Source: Streptococcus oriscaviae (GTDB lineage: Bacteria; Bacillota; Bacilli; Lactobacillales; Streptococcaceae). Taken from it: 64,000 nucleotides of DNA. Of this stretch, positions 46,839 through 55,797 are shown one piece after another. Position numbers and translations under genes: made by a program. The stretch is from assembly GCF_018137985.1 (NCBI RefSeq), contig NZ_CP073084.1, forward strand, positions 186,001 to 250,000, written 5' to 3'. Each line of letters begins with the position of its first letter. Position 1 is the first letter of the stretch. The notes beneath the pieces were generated by a model, which was not told the origin of the DNA, searched no databases, and worked only from the letters and a program-made list of their open reading frames with translations.

Positions 46839-46978
46839 TTGACAAAAAATATAGAAAAATGTATAATGCAGAAAAGAAAACCTTTAACTGAGTCCAGAGA
46901 GGCGAAGAAGGTTCACAGGATAATAGGGCAAGTCGTGCCTTCTTTTCATGTAACCTTGCCCTTTGGCAAGGTTTTTTT
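46839..46978 (+). promoter_or_regulatory. PyrR-dependent attenuator before pyrK-pyrD
   Basis: Promoter TTGACA (46839-46844), 17-bp spacer, TATAAT (46862-46867). The leader has the PyrR-binding anti-antiterminator motif AGTCCAGAGAGGC (46891-46903). A terminator follows: CCTTGCC (46954-46960) with GGCAAGG (46965-46971) and seven T. This is the classic Gram-positive pyr attenuator, in which UMP-bound PyrR promotes termination. Confidence 0.9.
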
Positions 46979-46990
46979 GAGGAGAGAAAG

Positions 46991-47764
46991 ATGATTCTAA
47001 AAGAAAAAATGACAATCCTTGCACAGGAAGAAATAGCGCCATCTATTTTTTCTATGGTGTTGGCCGGTCAAATGGTAGCTGAGATGGAAGTTGGGCAGTT
47101 TGTCCATATTTTAGTTCCCGATCAGTCTATGCTGTTACGGCGACCGATTTCTATCTCAGAAATTGATAAAGAAAAGGGTCAGTGCCGGCTGATTTACCGG
47201 GTCGAAGGCCAGGGGACAGAAGTCTTTTCCAAGATGACTGCCGGACAAAGCTTGGACATTATGGGGCCACTTGGGCAAGGTTTTCCATTTGATTTCCTTG
47301 AAAAAGGACAGTCAGCTCTCATCATTGGGGGAGGAATTGGTGTTCCACCGCTAGTTGAGCTGGCAAAACAGCTTCATGCCAAGGGAGTGGACGTCCATTC
47401 TGTGATTGGTTTTGCGACAGATAAGGCTATCATTTTACAAGAAGAACTCAGCCGTTATGGTTCAGTTCAGGTTACGACTGACGATGGTTCTTATGGGCAA
47501 AAAGGCTATGTGTCGATCGTTGTTGATGGGCTGGAGAAGTCCTTTGATGCGGTGTATGCTTGTGGGGCTCCTGCTATGATGACCTATGTTGATCAGAAGT
47601 TTGAAGAACACCCTCATGCTTATCTTTCCTTGGAAGCGCGGATGGCTTGTGGGATGGGGGCCTGCTATGCCTGTGTCGTTCATCCAAAAGGAGCAGCGGC
47701 TCATGAAAACAAGCGTGTTTGTAAGGAAGGGCCTGTGTTTGCAACAGGCAGCCTGAACTTATAG
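46991..47764 (+). CDS. pyrK: Dihydroorotate dehydrogenase electron-transfer subunit
   Basis: A 257-residue FAD/2Fe-2S subunit of class 1B dihydroorotate dehydrogenase, passing electrons to NAD+. FAD-binding RRPISISEI and NAD-binding GGGIGVPPLVELAKQL are present. The C-terminal cluster MACGMGACYACVVHP and the later Cys in RVCKEGPVF ligate the 2Fe-2S centre. It precedes pyrD by 12 bases. Expression is controlled by the upstream PyrR attenuator. Confidence 0.95.
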   Translation: MILKEKMTILAQEEIAPSIFSMVLAGQMVAEMEVGQFVHILVPDQSMLLRRPISISEIDKEKGQCRLIYRVEGQGTEVFSKMTAGQSLDIMGPLGQGFPFDFLEKGQSALIIGGGIGVPPLVELAKQLHAKGVDVHSVIGFATDKAIILQEELSRYGSVQVTTDDGSYGQKGYVSIVVDGLEKSFDAVYACGAPAMMTYVDQKFEEHPHAYLSLEARMACGMGACYACVVHPKGAAAHENKRVCKEGPVFATGSLNL

Positions 47765-48718
<954 letters not shown>

Positions 48719-48730
48719 GCAGGTCTTTTA

Positions 48731-48866
48731 TTGACAAAGGTAAAATAAAATAGTATTATTGAAAGAAAAAACCTTTAAAAAAAGTCCAGAGAGGCTGCAA
48801 GGGATCATGAATAAGGATGAGAGCCATCCGTTTTCGTGTTACCCTGTCCATTCTGACGGGGTTTTT
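48731..48866 (+). promoter_or_regulatory. PyrR-dependent attenuator before pyrF
   Basis: Promoter TTGACA (48731-48736), 17-bp spacer, TATTAT (48754-48759). PyrR motif AGTCCAGAGAGGCT (48783-48796). Terminator CCCTGTC (48843-48849) with GACGGGG (48855-48861) and a T run. The second such element in 2 kb, so pyrF-pyrE is regulated separately from pyrK-pyrD. Confidence 0.9.
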
Positions 48867-48886
48867 GTGTAAACGAAAGGAGTTTC

Positions 48887-49582
48887 ATGAGAGAACAGCG
48901 CCCAATTATCGCCCTTGATTTTCCCTCTTTTGAGGAAGTTAAGGCTTTCTTACATCTTTTTTCCAAGCAGGAAAAACTCTATGTCAAGGTTGGTATGGAG
49001 CTCTACTATGCTGTTGGCCCAGAAATTATTACCTACATTAAATCTTTAGGTCATTCAATCTTCTTGGACCTTAAACTGCACGATATTCCAAACACAGTTG
49101 AGTCTGCCATGAGGGTATTATCCAAACTTGGTGTAGATATGACCAATGTTCATGCTGCAGGCGGGGTTGAAATGATGAGATCGGCCAAACAAGGGTTGGG
49201 GCAGGAGGCTTTGCTAATCGCTGTCACCCAGCTGACTTCCACATCAGAAGAGCAGATGAGAGACTATCAAAATATTCAAAGCAGCCTTCAGGATTCAGTT
49301 GTTCATTATGCTAAAAAAGCCCGTGAAGCAGGTCTGGATGGAGTAGTTTGTTCGGCCCAAGAAGTGGCTCTGATTAAGGAGGCAACTGGTAAAGATTTCC
49401 TATGTCTGACACCAGGTATACGGCCTTCTGGCGCAGATGTGGGTGATCAAAAACGAGTGATGACTCCTTTTGATGCTTACCAGATTGGCAGTGATTATAT
49501 CGTGGTTGGCCGACCGATTACACAGTCTGACGACCCAGTTGCGGCCTACCAGCAGATCAAAGAGGAATGGAATGCTGAATAA
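48887..49582 (+). CDS. pyrF: Orotidine 5'-phosphate decarboxylase
   Basis: A 231-residue enzyme that makes UMP from OMP. The catalytic DxKxxD motif is [12 protein letters not shown], and the phosphate-binding C-terminal segment [11 protein letters not shown] is intact. AAAGGAG precedes the ATG. Its last 11 bases overlap the start of the next gene. Controlled by the PyrR attenuator upstream. Confidence 0.96.
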   Translation: MREQRPIIALDFPSFEEVKAFLHLFSKQEKLYVKVGMELYYAVGPEIITYIKSLGHSIFLDLKLHDIPNTVESAMRVLSKLGVDMTNVHAAGGVEMMRSAKQGLGQEALLIAVTQLTSTSEEQMRDYQNIQSSLQDSVVHYAKKAREAGLDGVVCSAQEVALIKEATGKDFLCLTPGIRPSGADVGDQKRVMTPFDAYQIGSDYIVVGRPITQSDDPVAAYQQIKEEWNAE

Positions 49583-49898
49583 GAACTACAAAGTCCTTGT
49601 TGATAGACCAGTGGGCTATCAGGATTCCTTTGGCACCATTTACCCCATTAACTACGGCTATATTCCGGGGTTGCTAGCGGGAGATGGCGAGGAGCAGGAT
49701 GCTTATATTATCTCTGATTCAGTCAATGGTCCACTCTCTATTTTTAAAGGAAAACTTGCTGCTATTATTCATCGTCGTGATGATGTAGAAGACAAGTTTG
49801 TTATCACCAGTCAAGATGAAACGCTGACAAAAGAGGATATCCAAGAAGCAACGCATTTTTTGGAGCAATATTTCGATTCATGGATTGAACTCATTTAG
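49572..49898 (+). CDS. Small inorganic-pyrophosphatase-like protein
   Basis: A 108-residue relative of soluble inorganic pyrophosphatase. [27 protein letters not shown] and a following [13 protein letters not shown] match the pyrophosphatase core (GYIPG, DxxD). It overlaps pyrF by 11 bases. In the pyr operon it would remove PPi produced by PyrE, but the short form may not be an active PPase. A reading frame after its stop continues in the same frame (next entry). Confidence 0.8.
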   Translation: MLNKNYKVLVDRPVGYQDSFGTIYPINYGYIPGLLAGDGEEQDAYIISDSVNGPLSIFKGKLAAIIHRRDDVEDKFVITSQDETLTKEDIQEATHFLEQYFDSWIELI

Positions 49899-50102
49899 GA
49901 GGTAGAACTGGGAAGGGACGTTTCTAAAGACGCATTCTTTGATGATTTTACCTACCGCTACAACGATGGCAAGTCAGAACATTTTACCAACAATGTGCGT
50001 TGCAAAGGCAATAAGGGAACACGAATGGTGTCAGCCTTTTTGGGGGTTGTCAGGTCGTTTGCTACGATGGCCATTGAGAAAACGTACGAATTTAATTTTT
50101 AA
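49899..50102 (+). pseudogene. In-frame coding remnant between the PPase-like gene and pyrE
   Basis: The 67-codon frame directly after the TAG reads EVELGRDVSKDAFFDDFTYR and later FLGVVRSFATMAIEKTYEFN to a TAA. It has plausible codon use but no ATG/GTG/TTG at its head. AGGAGG at 49897-49902 is followed seven bases on by CTG, as though an ATG had mutated. I do not recognise the family. It may be a degraded small gene or a read-through extension. Confidence 0.35.
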
Positions 50103-50123
50103 TATAGAAAGCAGGAATATTAG

Positions 50124-50753
50124 ATGACATTAGCTACACAAATCGCATCACACCTTTTAGACATCAAGGCTGTTTATCTGCAACCTGAAAATCCTTTTAC
50201 ATGGGCTTCAGGCATTCAATCACCTATCTATACAGATAATCGCATCACTCTTTCTTATCCAGATACCAGAACCTTGATTGAGGATGGATTTGTCCAAAAA
50301 ATCAAGGAAGAATTTCCGGATGTGGAGGTCATTGCGGGAACGGCGACGGCTGGGATTCCACACGGAGCCATTATTGCGGATCGGATGAACCTGCCTTTTG
50401 CTTATATTCGCAGTAAACCAAAAGACCACGGAGCAGGCAATCAGGTGGAAGGCCGCATCGTAAAAGGTCAGAAAATGGTGGTTATTGAGGACCTGATTTC
50501 TACTGGCGGTTCTGTATTGGATGCTGTTGCAGCTGCAGAACGTGAAGGAGCAAAGGTTCTCGGTGTGGTAGCTATTTTCACCTATGAGTTGCCAAAGGCA
50601 GCTAAAAACTTTGCGGATGCAGGTGTCAAATTGGTGACCTTATCAAATTACAGCGAACTAATCAAGGTGGCTAAGGTACAAGGGTACATCAACGCTGACG
50701 GCTTGACTCTGCTCAAAAAATTCAAGGAAAATCAGGAAACCTGGCAAGACTAA
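50124..50753 (+). CDS. pyrE: Orotate phosphoribosyltransferase
   Basis: A 209-residue enzyme that joins orotate to PRPP. The PRPP-binding motif is [16 protein letters not shown], and the flexible loop [18 protein letters not shown] contains the catalytic lysine/histidine residues. A ribosome site (AGCAGGAA) lies upstream. Last gene of the pyrF unit, closed by a terminator. Confidence 0.96.
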   Translation: MTLATQIASHLLDIKAVYLQPENPFTWASGIQSPIYTDNRITLSYPDTRTLIEDGFVQKIKEEFPDVEVIAGTATAGIPHGAIIADRMNLPFAYIRSKPKDHGAGNQVEGRIVKGQKMVVIEDLISTGGSVLDAVAAAEREGAKVLGVVAIFTYELPKAAKNFADAGVKLVTLSNYSELIKVAKVQGYINADGLTLLKKFKENQETWQD

Positions 50754-50760
50754 TTGACAG

Positions 50761-50786
50761 AGGGCGCTTAATTGGGCGTCCTTTTC
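50761..50786 (+). terminator. Rho-independent terminator after pyrE
   Basis: AGGGCGC (50761-50767) pairs with GCGTCCT (50776-50782), then TTTT. Confidence 0.75.
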
Positions 50787-50818
50787 GATTTTTATTAGAT
50801 TGATAAAGAATATCATGC

Positions 50819-50831
50819 TATAATGGATAGT
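50819..50831 (+). promoter_or_regulatory. Extended -10 just before the glycosyltransferase-like gene
   Basis: TGCTATAAT with TATAAT at 50819-50824, seven bases before ATG 50832. The upstream ATG at 50823 lies within the -10 and cannot be the start. mRNA is probably leaderless. Confidence 0.55.
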
Positions 50832-52319
50832 ATGTACGATCTATTTTTTAAGATGATTCAAAAGCTAATGTGGGTCATTTTTGCCTTCTGGATTGCTGTA
50901 TCTTTGTGGCATCTCTTTGAGCTATCGTGGTTGGTAACAATTGGCTTTCTGGCTTTGGTTGCCTATGCATTTTTTCACAGAGAGAAGCTCCTGTCCGCTT
51001 TCCAATGGCTGATGAGGCACAAGAAGGTCTTGGCTATTTGCGCGGTTGTGTTTCAGCTGGCTGTCATTCTTTCGGCTAACCTGTTGGTGCGCAGAGATGC
51101 GGCGGTTGTCATCAATGGTGCTTTTGAGCTGATTAGTGATAGTTCCATATCCAACTATTTGACGCGCAATCCAAATAATTTATCCATGTTTCTTTATGCC
51201 AGAAGCCTCTATCATCTGTTTGGATACAAGGCTATTTGGGTTCTGCAGCTTCTTGGGATGCTCTACATCAATGGGACAGCTTGGATTTTATATAAGACGG
51301 CTCAAACATATTTTAATCAAACCAGTGCAGATGTAGCCTTTAGTCTTTATTTGCTCTTGCTTGGATTTTCGCCTTATGTCATCCAAACCTACACAGATTT
51401 GACTGGTCTGCCTTTCCTGGCCCTTCAAACCTATCTAACCATGGGGATTATTAGGGACAAGCAGGTATCTGTTACAAAGGTCGCTGCTCTTGGAGGGGTG
51501 ACGACTCTAGCCTTGATTTTTCGACCGACAGGAGCTATTTCCACCATCGCCTTTTTCATCTTGCTGTTTTTGGAAAAGTCGTGGAAGAAGCTGATTCAGC
51601 TTGTCCTCATTTTCGGCTTAAGTTTTGGGATAACCATGGGGCTCAATAGTTTTATCAAGCAGCACCAAAATGAAGTTGTCATTAGGCAGGAAGAGGAATT
51701 AGCCAAATCCTGGCTAACCTTTATCAACTTGGGCTTGACCTATTCTGGCAGTGATCAAGGGGATATGAAAAAAGGCCTCTTGCAGTACGTTCCAGAATCT
51801 GAGAGAGGCAACTATAACAATGGGATGTTCTCTAATGAGAACGAATGGAAAGAGATCAAGCGTCGTTTATCAGAATATACGATAGTCAGCTTTTCTTCCC
51901 ATATCCTCTACAAGTTGAAACGAACCCTTTTTGATGGCAGTTTGAACTGGCTTTACACTGCGCCAGAGAAAGAGAAGTCAGCCTTCGTGTCACCTTTGTA
52001 TGTTTATACCAAGGATAATGCTTTGGCGGAATGGGTTCGTAAATTCATTATAGAATACGACAGCCCATCTTATGTTTTCTATAAGCTAATCAAACAGCCT
52101 ATTTGGATCGTGATGGCTTTGGGTGCCTTTATACCTGTCTGGAAGTACAGAAGGTACCGCCAGCTCAATTATCATTTACTGACTATTTTTGGAGGCATCC
52201 TCTTTCTCATGGTATTTGAAGGAGGCAAGACCCGCTATCTCATCCAGTTTTTACCACAAATTATCTTGCTGTCAAGTATCGGACTTGCTACTTGGCTCAA
52301 TAAGGAGAATACATTATGA
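50832..52319 (+). CDS. Multispanning membrane protein, GT-C-like glycosyltransferase
   Basis: A ~495-residue protein with about 10-11 hydrophobic segments. It has GT-C type features: a periplasmic-type loop after the first helices and a TDLTGLPFLALQTYLTM segment. Family assignment (GT39/PMT-like) is tentative. It overlaps by four bases (ATGA) a GT2 polyprenyl-phosphate glycosyltransferase, which strongly suggests that the pair transfers a lipid-linked sugar to a wall polymer or protein outside the membrane. Confidence 0.75.
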   Translation: MYDLFFKMIQKLMWVIFAFWIAVSLWHLFELSWLVTIGFLALVAYAFFHREKLLSAFQWLMRHKKVLAICAVVFQLAVILSANLLVRRDAAVVINGAFELISDSSISNYLTRNPNNLSMFLYARSLYHLFGYKAIWVLQLLGMLYINGTAWILYKTAQTYFNQTSADVAFSLYLLLLGFSPYVIQTYTDLTGLPFLALQTYLTMGIIRDKQVSVTKVAALGGVTTLALIFRPTGAISTIAFFILLFLEKSWKKLIQLVLIFGLSFGITMGLNSFIKQHQNEVVIRQEEELAKSWLTFINLGLTYSGSDQGDMKKGLLQYVPESERGNYNNGMFSNENEWKEIKRRLSEYTIVSFSSHILYKLKRTLFDGSLNWLYTAPEKEKSAFVSPLYVYTKDNALAEWVRKFIIEYDSPSYVFYKLIKQPIWIVMALGAFIPVWKYRRYRQLNYHLLTIFGGILFLMVFEGGKTRYLIQFLPQIILLSSIGLATWLNKENTL

Positions 52320-53242
52320 TTTCAGTCATCGTTCCTTGCTTCAATGAAGAAGAAGCCATCCCTTTGTTTTATGAGGCGATGGAAAAGGTTCGTCTGCAGA
52401 TGCAAGAAACTTTTGAATATATTTTTATCAATGATGGTTCCAAAGATGGCACCTTGAGAGTCTTGAGAGAATTATCTGCTCAGGATCAGCAGGTTCACTA
52501 TCTCTCTTTTTCCCGTAATTTCGGGAAGGAGGCAGCCCTCTATGCCGGTCTGAAAGAAGCGAGCGGAGAACTTGTGACGGTCATGGACGTTGATTTGCAA
52601 GATCCACCTGAAATGCTGATGGACATGAAGGCTATGTTGGATGCAGATCCAGACTTAGATTGTGTGGGGACTAGACGAGTTAGCCGTGATGGAGAGCCAC
52701 CTATCCGTAGTTTTTTTGCAAAACTGTTTTATCGAATTATGAACAAGATTAGTCAGGTGGAAGTGGTGGACGGTGCGCGCGATTTTCGACTCATGCGCCG
52801 GCCCATGGTGGACGGGATTTTGGAAGTTTCTGAGTACAATCGATTCTCCAAGGGGATTTTCGCCTGGGTAGGTTTTCGGACGGAGTATCTGCCATATGAA
52901 AACGTGGAACGTGTAGCCGGTCAAACCAGTTGGTCCTTCTGGAGTCTTCTATCCTACTCTATTGAAGGGATTATCAACTTTTCTGATATGCCCTTAAATA
53001 TCGCATCCTATACAGGTTTCTTCACCTTTATCTTATCGCTTTTGATGATGATTTTTGTTGTAATAAAGACCTTGGTTTTTGGAGATCCAACTATCGGCTG
53101 GCCGTCAACTATCTGTATCATTTTGTTTTTAGGTGGTCTGCAACTAATGACCATTGGTATTCTTGGTAAGTATTTGTCTAAGGTTTTCATGGAAACCAAG
53201 AAGCGGCCGGTTTATCTCGTCAAGGAAAAGAGCAAGAAGTAA
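52316..53242 (+). CDS. GT2 polyprenyl-phosphate glycosyltransferase (GtrB-like)
   Basis: A 308-residue enzyme with an N-terminal GT-A domain (SVIVPCFNEEEAI, INDGSKDGT, MDVDLQDPPEML with the DxD) and two C-terminal membrane helices. It is of the GtrB/DPM1-type that loads a sugar onto undecaprenyl phosphate. The 4-bp overlap with the GT-C-like gene makes them functional partners. The sugar is unknown. Confidence 0.9.
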   Translation: MISVIVPCFNEEEAIPLFYEAMEKVRLQMQETFEYIFINDGSKDGTLRVLRELSAQDQQVHYLSFSRNFGKEAALYAGLKEASGELVTVMDVDLQDPPEMLMDMKAMLDADPDLDCVGTRRVSRDGEPPIRSFFAKLFYRIMNKISQVEVVDGARDFRLMRRPMVDGILEVSEYNRFSKGIFAWVGFRTEYLPYENVERVAGQTSWSFWSLLSYSIEGIINFSDMPLNIASYTGFFTFILSLLMMIFVVIKTLVFGDPTIGWPSTICIILFLGGLQLMTIGILGKYLSKVFMETKKRPVYLVKEKSKK

Positions 53243-53260
53243 CCGATAAAGGAGTTTTCT

Positions 53261-53917
53261 ATGCAGCATTCAAAATGGCATGATTTGATTAAGGCAGAAT
53301 TGCCAGAACAGTATTTTGCTCGTATCAACGATTTTTTAAATCAAGTTTATAGTCAGGGTACCGTTTATCCTCCGCGTGAAAAAGTATTTGCAGCTATTCA
53401 GACCAGTCATTTGGAAGAAGTTAAGGTGGTTATTCTTGGTCAAGATCCCTATCACGGGCCAGACCAGGCACAGGGCTTATCCTTTTCTGTACCAGATTGG
53501 GTACCCGCTCCGCCTTCTTTGCAAAATATCCTAAAGGAGTTGGCAGAAGATGTCGGTGTTAAAAAGAGTCACGATTTAACCTCATGGGCAGAGCAGGGAG
53601 TTCTTTTGCTCAACGCCTGTTTAACAGTACCAGCAGGCCATGCAAATGGACATGCAGGGCTGATTTGGGAGCCATTCACGGATGCTATTATCAAGGTGGT
53701 CAACCGTTTGGAGCAACCTGTTGTCTTTATCCTTTGGGGGTCTTATGCTCGTAAGAAAAAAGCTTTGATTACCAACTCACATCATTTGATTCTGGAATCG
53801 GCTCATCCCAGCCCTTTATCAGCCTATCGCGGTTTCTTCGGCAGTCGTCCTTTTTCACAAGCCAATGCTTTTCTTGAAAAAGCTGGTAGCCAACCAATAG
53901 ACTGGATTCGCTCATGA
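53261..53917 (+). CDS. ung: Uracil-DNA glycosylase
   Basis: A 218-residue family 1 uracil-DNA glycosylase. Catalytic water-activating motif GQDPYHGP and the minor-groove intercalation loop [13 protein letters not shown] are intact. AAAGGAG precedes the ATG. Its stop overlaps the start of the NUDIX gene by four bases, so both are expressed together in nucleotide-damage control. Confidence 0.97.
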   Translation: MQHSKWHDLIKAELPEQYFARINDFLNQVYSQGTVYPPREKVFAAIQTSHLEEVKVVILGQDPYHGPDQAQGLSFSVPDWVPAPPSLQNILKELAEDVGVKKSHDLTSWAEQGVLLLNACLTVPAGHANGHAGLIWEPFTDAIIKVVNRLEQPVVFILWGSYARKKKALITNSHHLILESAHPSPLSAYRGFFGSRPFSQANAFLEKAGSQPIDWIRS

Positions 53918-54381
53918 CCAAACTTGCAACAATTTGTTATGTAGATAATGGAAAGGAATTGCTCCTACTCCATCGCAATAAAAAGCCTCAAGATGTTCAT
54001 GCCGGTAAGTGGATAGGTGTGGGCGGGAAGTTTGAAAAAGGTGAGAGTCCAGAAGACTGTGCCAAGCGGGAAATCTTCGAGGAAACAGGTTTGGTTGCGA
54101 CAGACATGAAACTATGTGGTGTGATTACGTTTCCTGATTTCACACCAAATCAGGACTGGTATACCTATGTTTTTAAAGTGACAGCATTTGAGGGAAGTAT
54201 CAAAGACTGTGACGAGGGAAGCTTAGAGTGGGTTCCCTATGAAGAAGTTCTCCAGAAACCAACTTGGGAGGGTGACCTCATCTTTCTTCGTTGGATATTG
54301 GACAATCGTCCCTTTTTCTCGGCAAAGTTTACCTATACTGAGAATAGTTTACAAGACCATAGTGTCGTTTTTTATGAGTAA
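53914..54381 (+). CDS. mutX: NUDIX hydrolase, MutX-like 8-oxo-dGTP diphosphatase
   Basis: A 155-residue NUDIX enzyme with an intact box, [24 protein letters not shown] broken as G-x5-E-x7-REIFEETGL. It overlaps ung (ATGA), a coupling that supports a mutation-avoidance role. Pneumococcal MutX is the closest named type. The symbol is by resemblance. Confidence 0.85.
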   Translation: MTKLATICYVDNGKELLLLHRNKKPQDVHAGKWIGVGGKFEKGESPEDCAKREIFEETGLVATDMKLCGVITFPDFTPNQDWYTYVFKVTAFEGSIKDCDEGSLEWVPYEEVLQKPTWEGDLIFLRWILDNRPFFSAKFTYTENSLQDHSVVFYE

Positions 54382-54391
54382 AGGAGTTGCT

Positions 54392-55660
54392 ATGTTGTTG
54401 ATAAAAAATGGTCGCGTGATTGATCCTCAATCAGGCTTGGATCAGGTTTGTGATGTTCTTTTAGAAGGAAAAGTCATTGTTGATATTGCAGAAAATATCG
54501 TAGCTTCTGAAGCAGAGGTCATTGATGCGACGGGATTAGTAGTTGCCCCTGGCTTGGTGGATGTTCATGTTCACTTCCGTGAACCTGGGCAGACCCACAA
54601 GGAAGACATTCATACGGGTGCCTTGGCTGCAGCAGCTGGTGGTTTTACCTCAGTAGTTATGATGGCTAATACCAGTCCGACGATTTCAAGCGTTGAAACT
54701 CTGAAGGAAGTTTTGGCATCTGCTGCCAAGGAGAATATTCATATCCATACAGTCGCGACCATTACCAAGGAATTTGATGGAGAAAATCTAACTGACTTTG
54801 AAGCCCTTTTAGCAAATGGAGCAGTGGCATTTTCAGATGATGGAATCCCGTTGACGAACGCTGGTGTGGTTAGGGAAGCTATGAAACTAGCCAAGAAACA
54901 CGATACCTTTCTCAGTTTGCACGAGGAAGATCCACAGCTAAATGGTGTATTAGGACTCAACGAATCTGTGGCTGAAAAACACTTTCACGTTTGTGGGGCG
55001 ACGGGTGTTGCCGAATATAGTATGATTGCCCGTGATGTCATGATTGCCTATGAAACAGGAGCTCGAGTGCATATCCAGCACTTGTCTAAGGCTGAGTCTG
55101 TTGAGGTTGTCGCTTTTGCCCAAAAGCTTGGGGCCAAAGTTACGGCAGAAGTAGCTCCCCAGCATTTCTCTCGGACAGAGGATTTGCTGCTTACCAAGGG
55201 TGCCAATGCTAAGATGAATCCTCCCCTGCGCCTAGAATCTGATCGTTTAGCTGTTATTGAAGGGCTTAAATCGGGAGTTATCAGCTTAATTGCTACCGAC
55301 CATGCCCCACATCATGCAGATGAGAAAAATGTTGCCGATTTGACCAAAGCACCTTCAGGCATGACAGGTCTTGAAACCTCTCTATCCTTAGGTTTGACTC
55401 ATCTGGTGGAAGAAGGTCACTTAACGCTTCTGGAATTGCTAGAAAAAATGACCATCAACCCAGCCAAACTTTACGGCCTGGAGGCAGGTTATCTGGCCAA
55501 AAATGGCCCGGCCGATCTTGTTATTTTCGATCCAGCAGCCGAACGAATTATTTCTGATCAATTTGCTTCAAAATCTAGCAACTCACCATTTATCGGCGAC
55601 CGCCTCAAGGGAGTCGTGCATTACACCATTGCAGATGGACAATTGGTTTACGGTAAGTAA
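54392..55660 (+). CDS. pyrC: Dihydroorotase
   Basis: A 422-residue class I dihydroorotase, third step of pyrimidine synthesis. Zinc-binding [14 protein letters not shown], the following Asp/His motifs HLSKAES and [12 protein letters not shown] are all present. ATG 54392 with AAGGAG upstream is preferred to a longer frame that overlaps the NUDIX gene. No PyrR motif lies directly upstream; it appears to be transcribed with ung and the NUDIX gene. Confidence 0.95.
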   Translation: MLLIKNGRVIDPQSGLDQVCDVLLEGKVIVDIAENIVASEAEVIDATGLVVAPGLVDVHVHFREPGQTHKEDIHTGALAAAAGGFTSVVMMANTSPTISSVETLKEVLASAAKENIHIHTVATITKEFDGENLTDFEALLANGAVAFSDDGIPLTNAGVVREAMKLAKKHDTFLSLHEEDPQLNGVLGLNESVAEKHFHVCGATGVAEYSMIARDVMIAYETGARVHIQHLSKAESVEVVAFAQKLGAKVTAEVAPQHFSRTEDLLLTKGANAKMNPPLRLESDRLAVIEGLKSGVISLIATDHAPHHADEKNVADLTKAPSGMTGLETSLSLGLTHLVEEGHLTLLELLEKMTINPAKLYGLEAGYLAKNGPADLVIFDPAAERIISDQFASKSSNSPFIGDRLKGVVHYTIADGQLVYGK

Positions 55661-55669
55661 TAGCGTCTA

Positions 55670-55702
55670 AACAGCTCGATAATTATTTGAGCTGTTTTTT
55701 CT
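55670..55702 (+). terminator. Rho-independent terminator
   Basis: AACAGCTC (55670-55677) pairs with GAGCTGTT (55689-55696), then six T. Confidence 0.87.
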
Positions 55703-55734
55703 CGAACATTTTTCTCTGTAAAGGATTTCAATTT

Positions 55735-55763
55735 TTGTTGTTTTTGTGAAAAAAGAGTATAAT
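55735..55763 (+). promoter_or_regulatory. Promoter of the surface 5'-nucleotidase
   Basis: TTGTTG (55735-55740), 17-bp spacer, TATAAT (55758-55763). GAAAGGA lies seven bases before ATG 55798. Confidence 0.7.
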
Positions 55764-55797
55764 AGTGAAAGGAATTCAAAAAACGAAAGGATTTTGT

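Noticed and set aside
49572..49898. Truncated inorganic pyrophosphatase pseudogene
   Set aside because: Short (~110-residue) PPase-like proteins exist in streptococci, and the motifs are intact, so it is called a normal gene.
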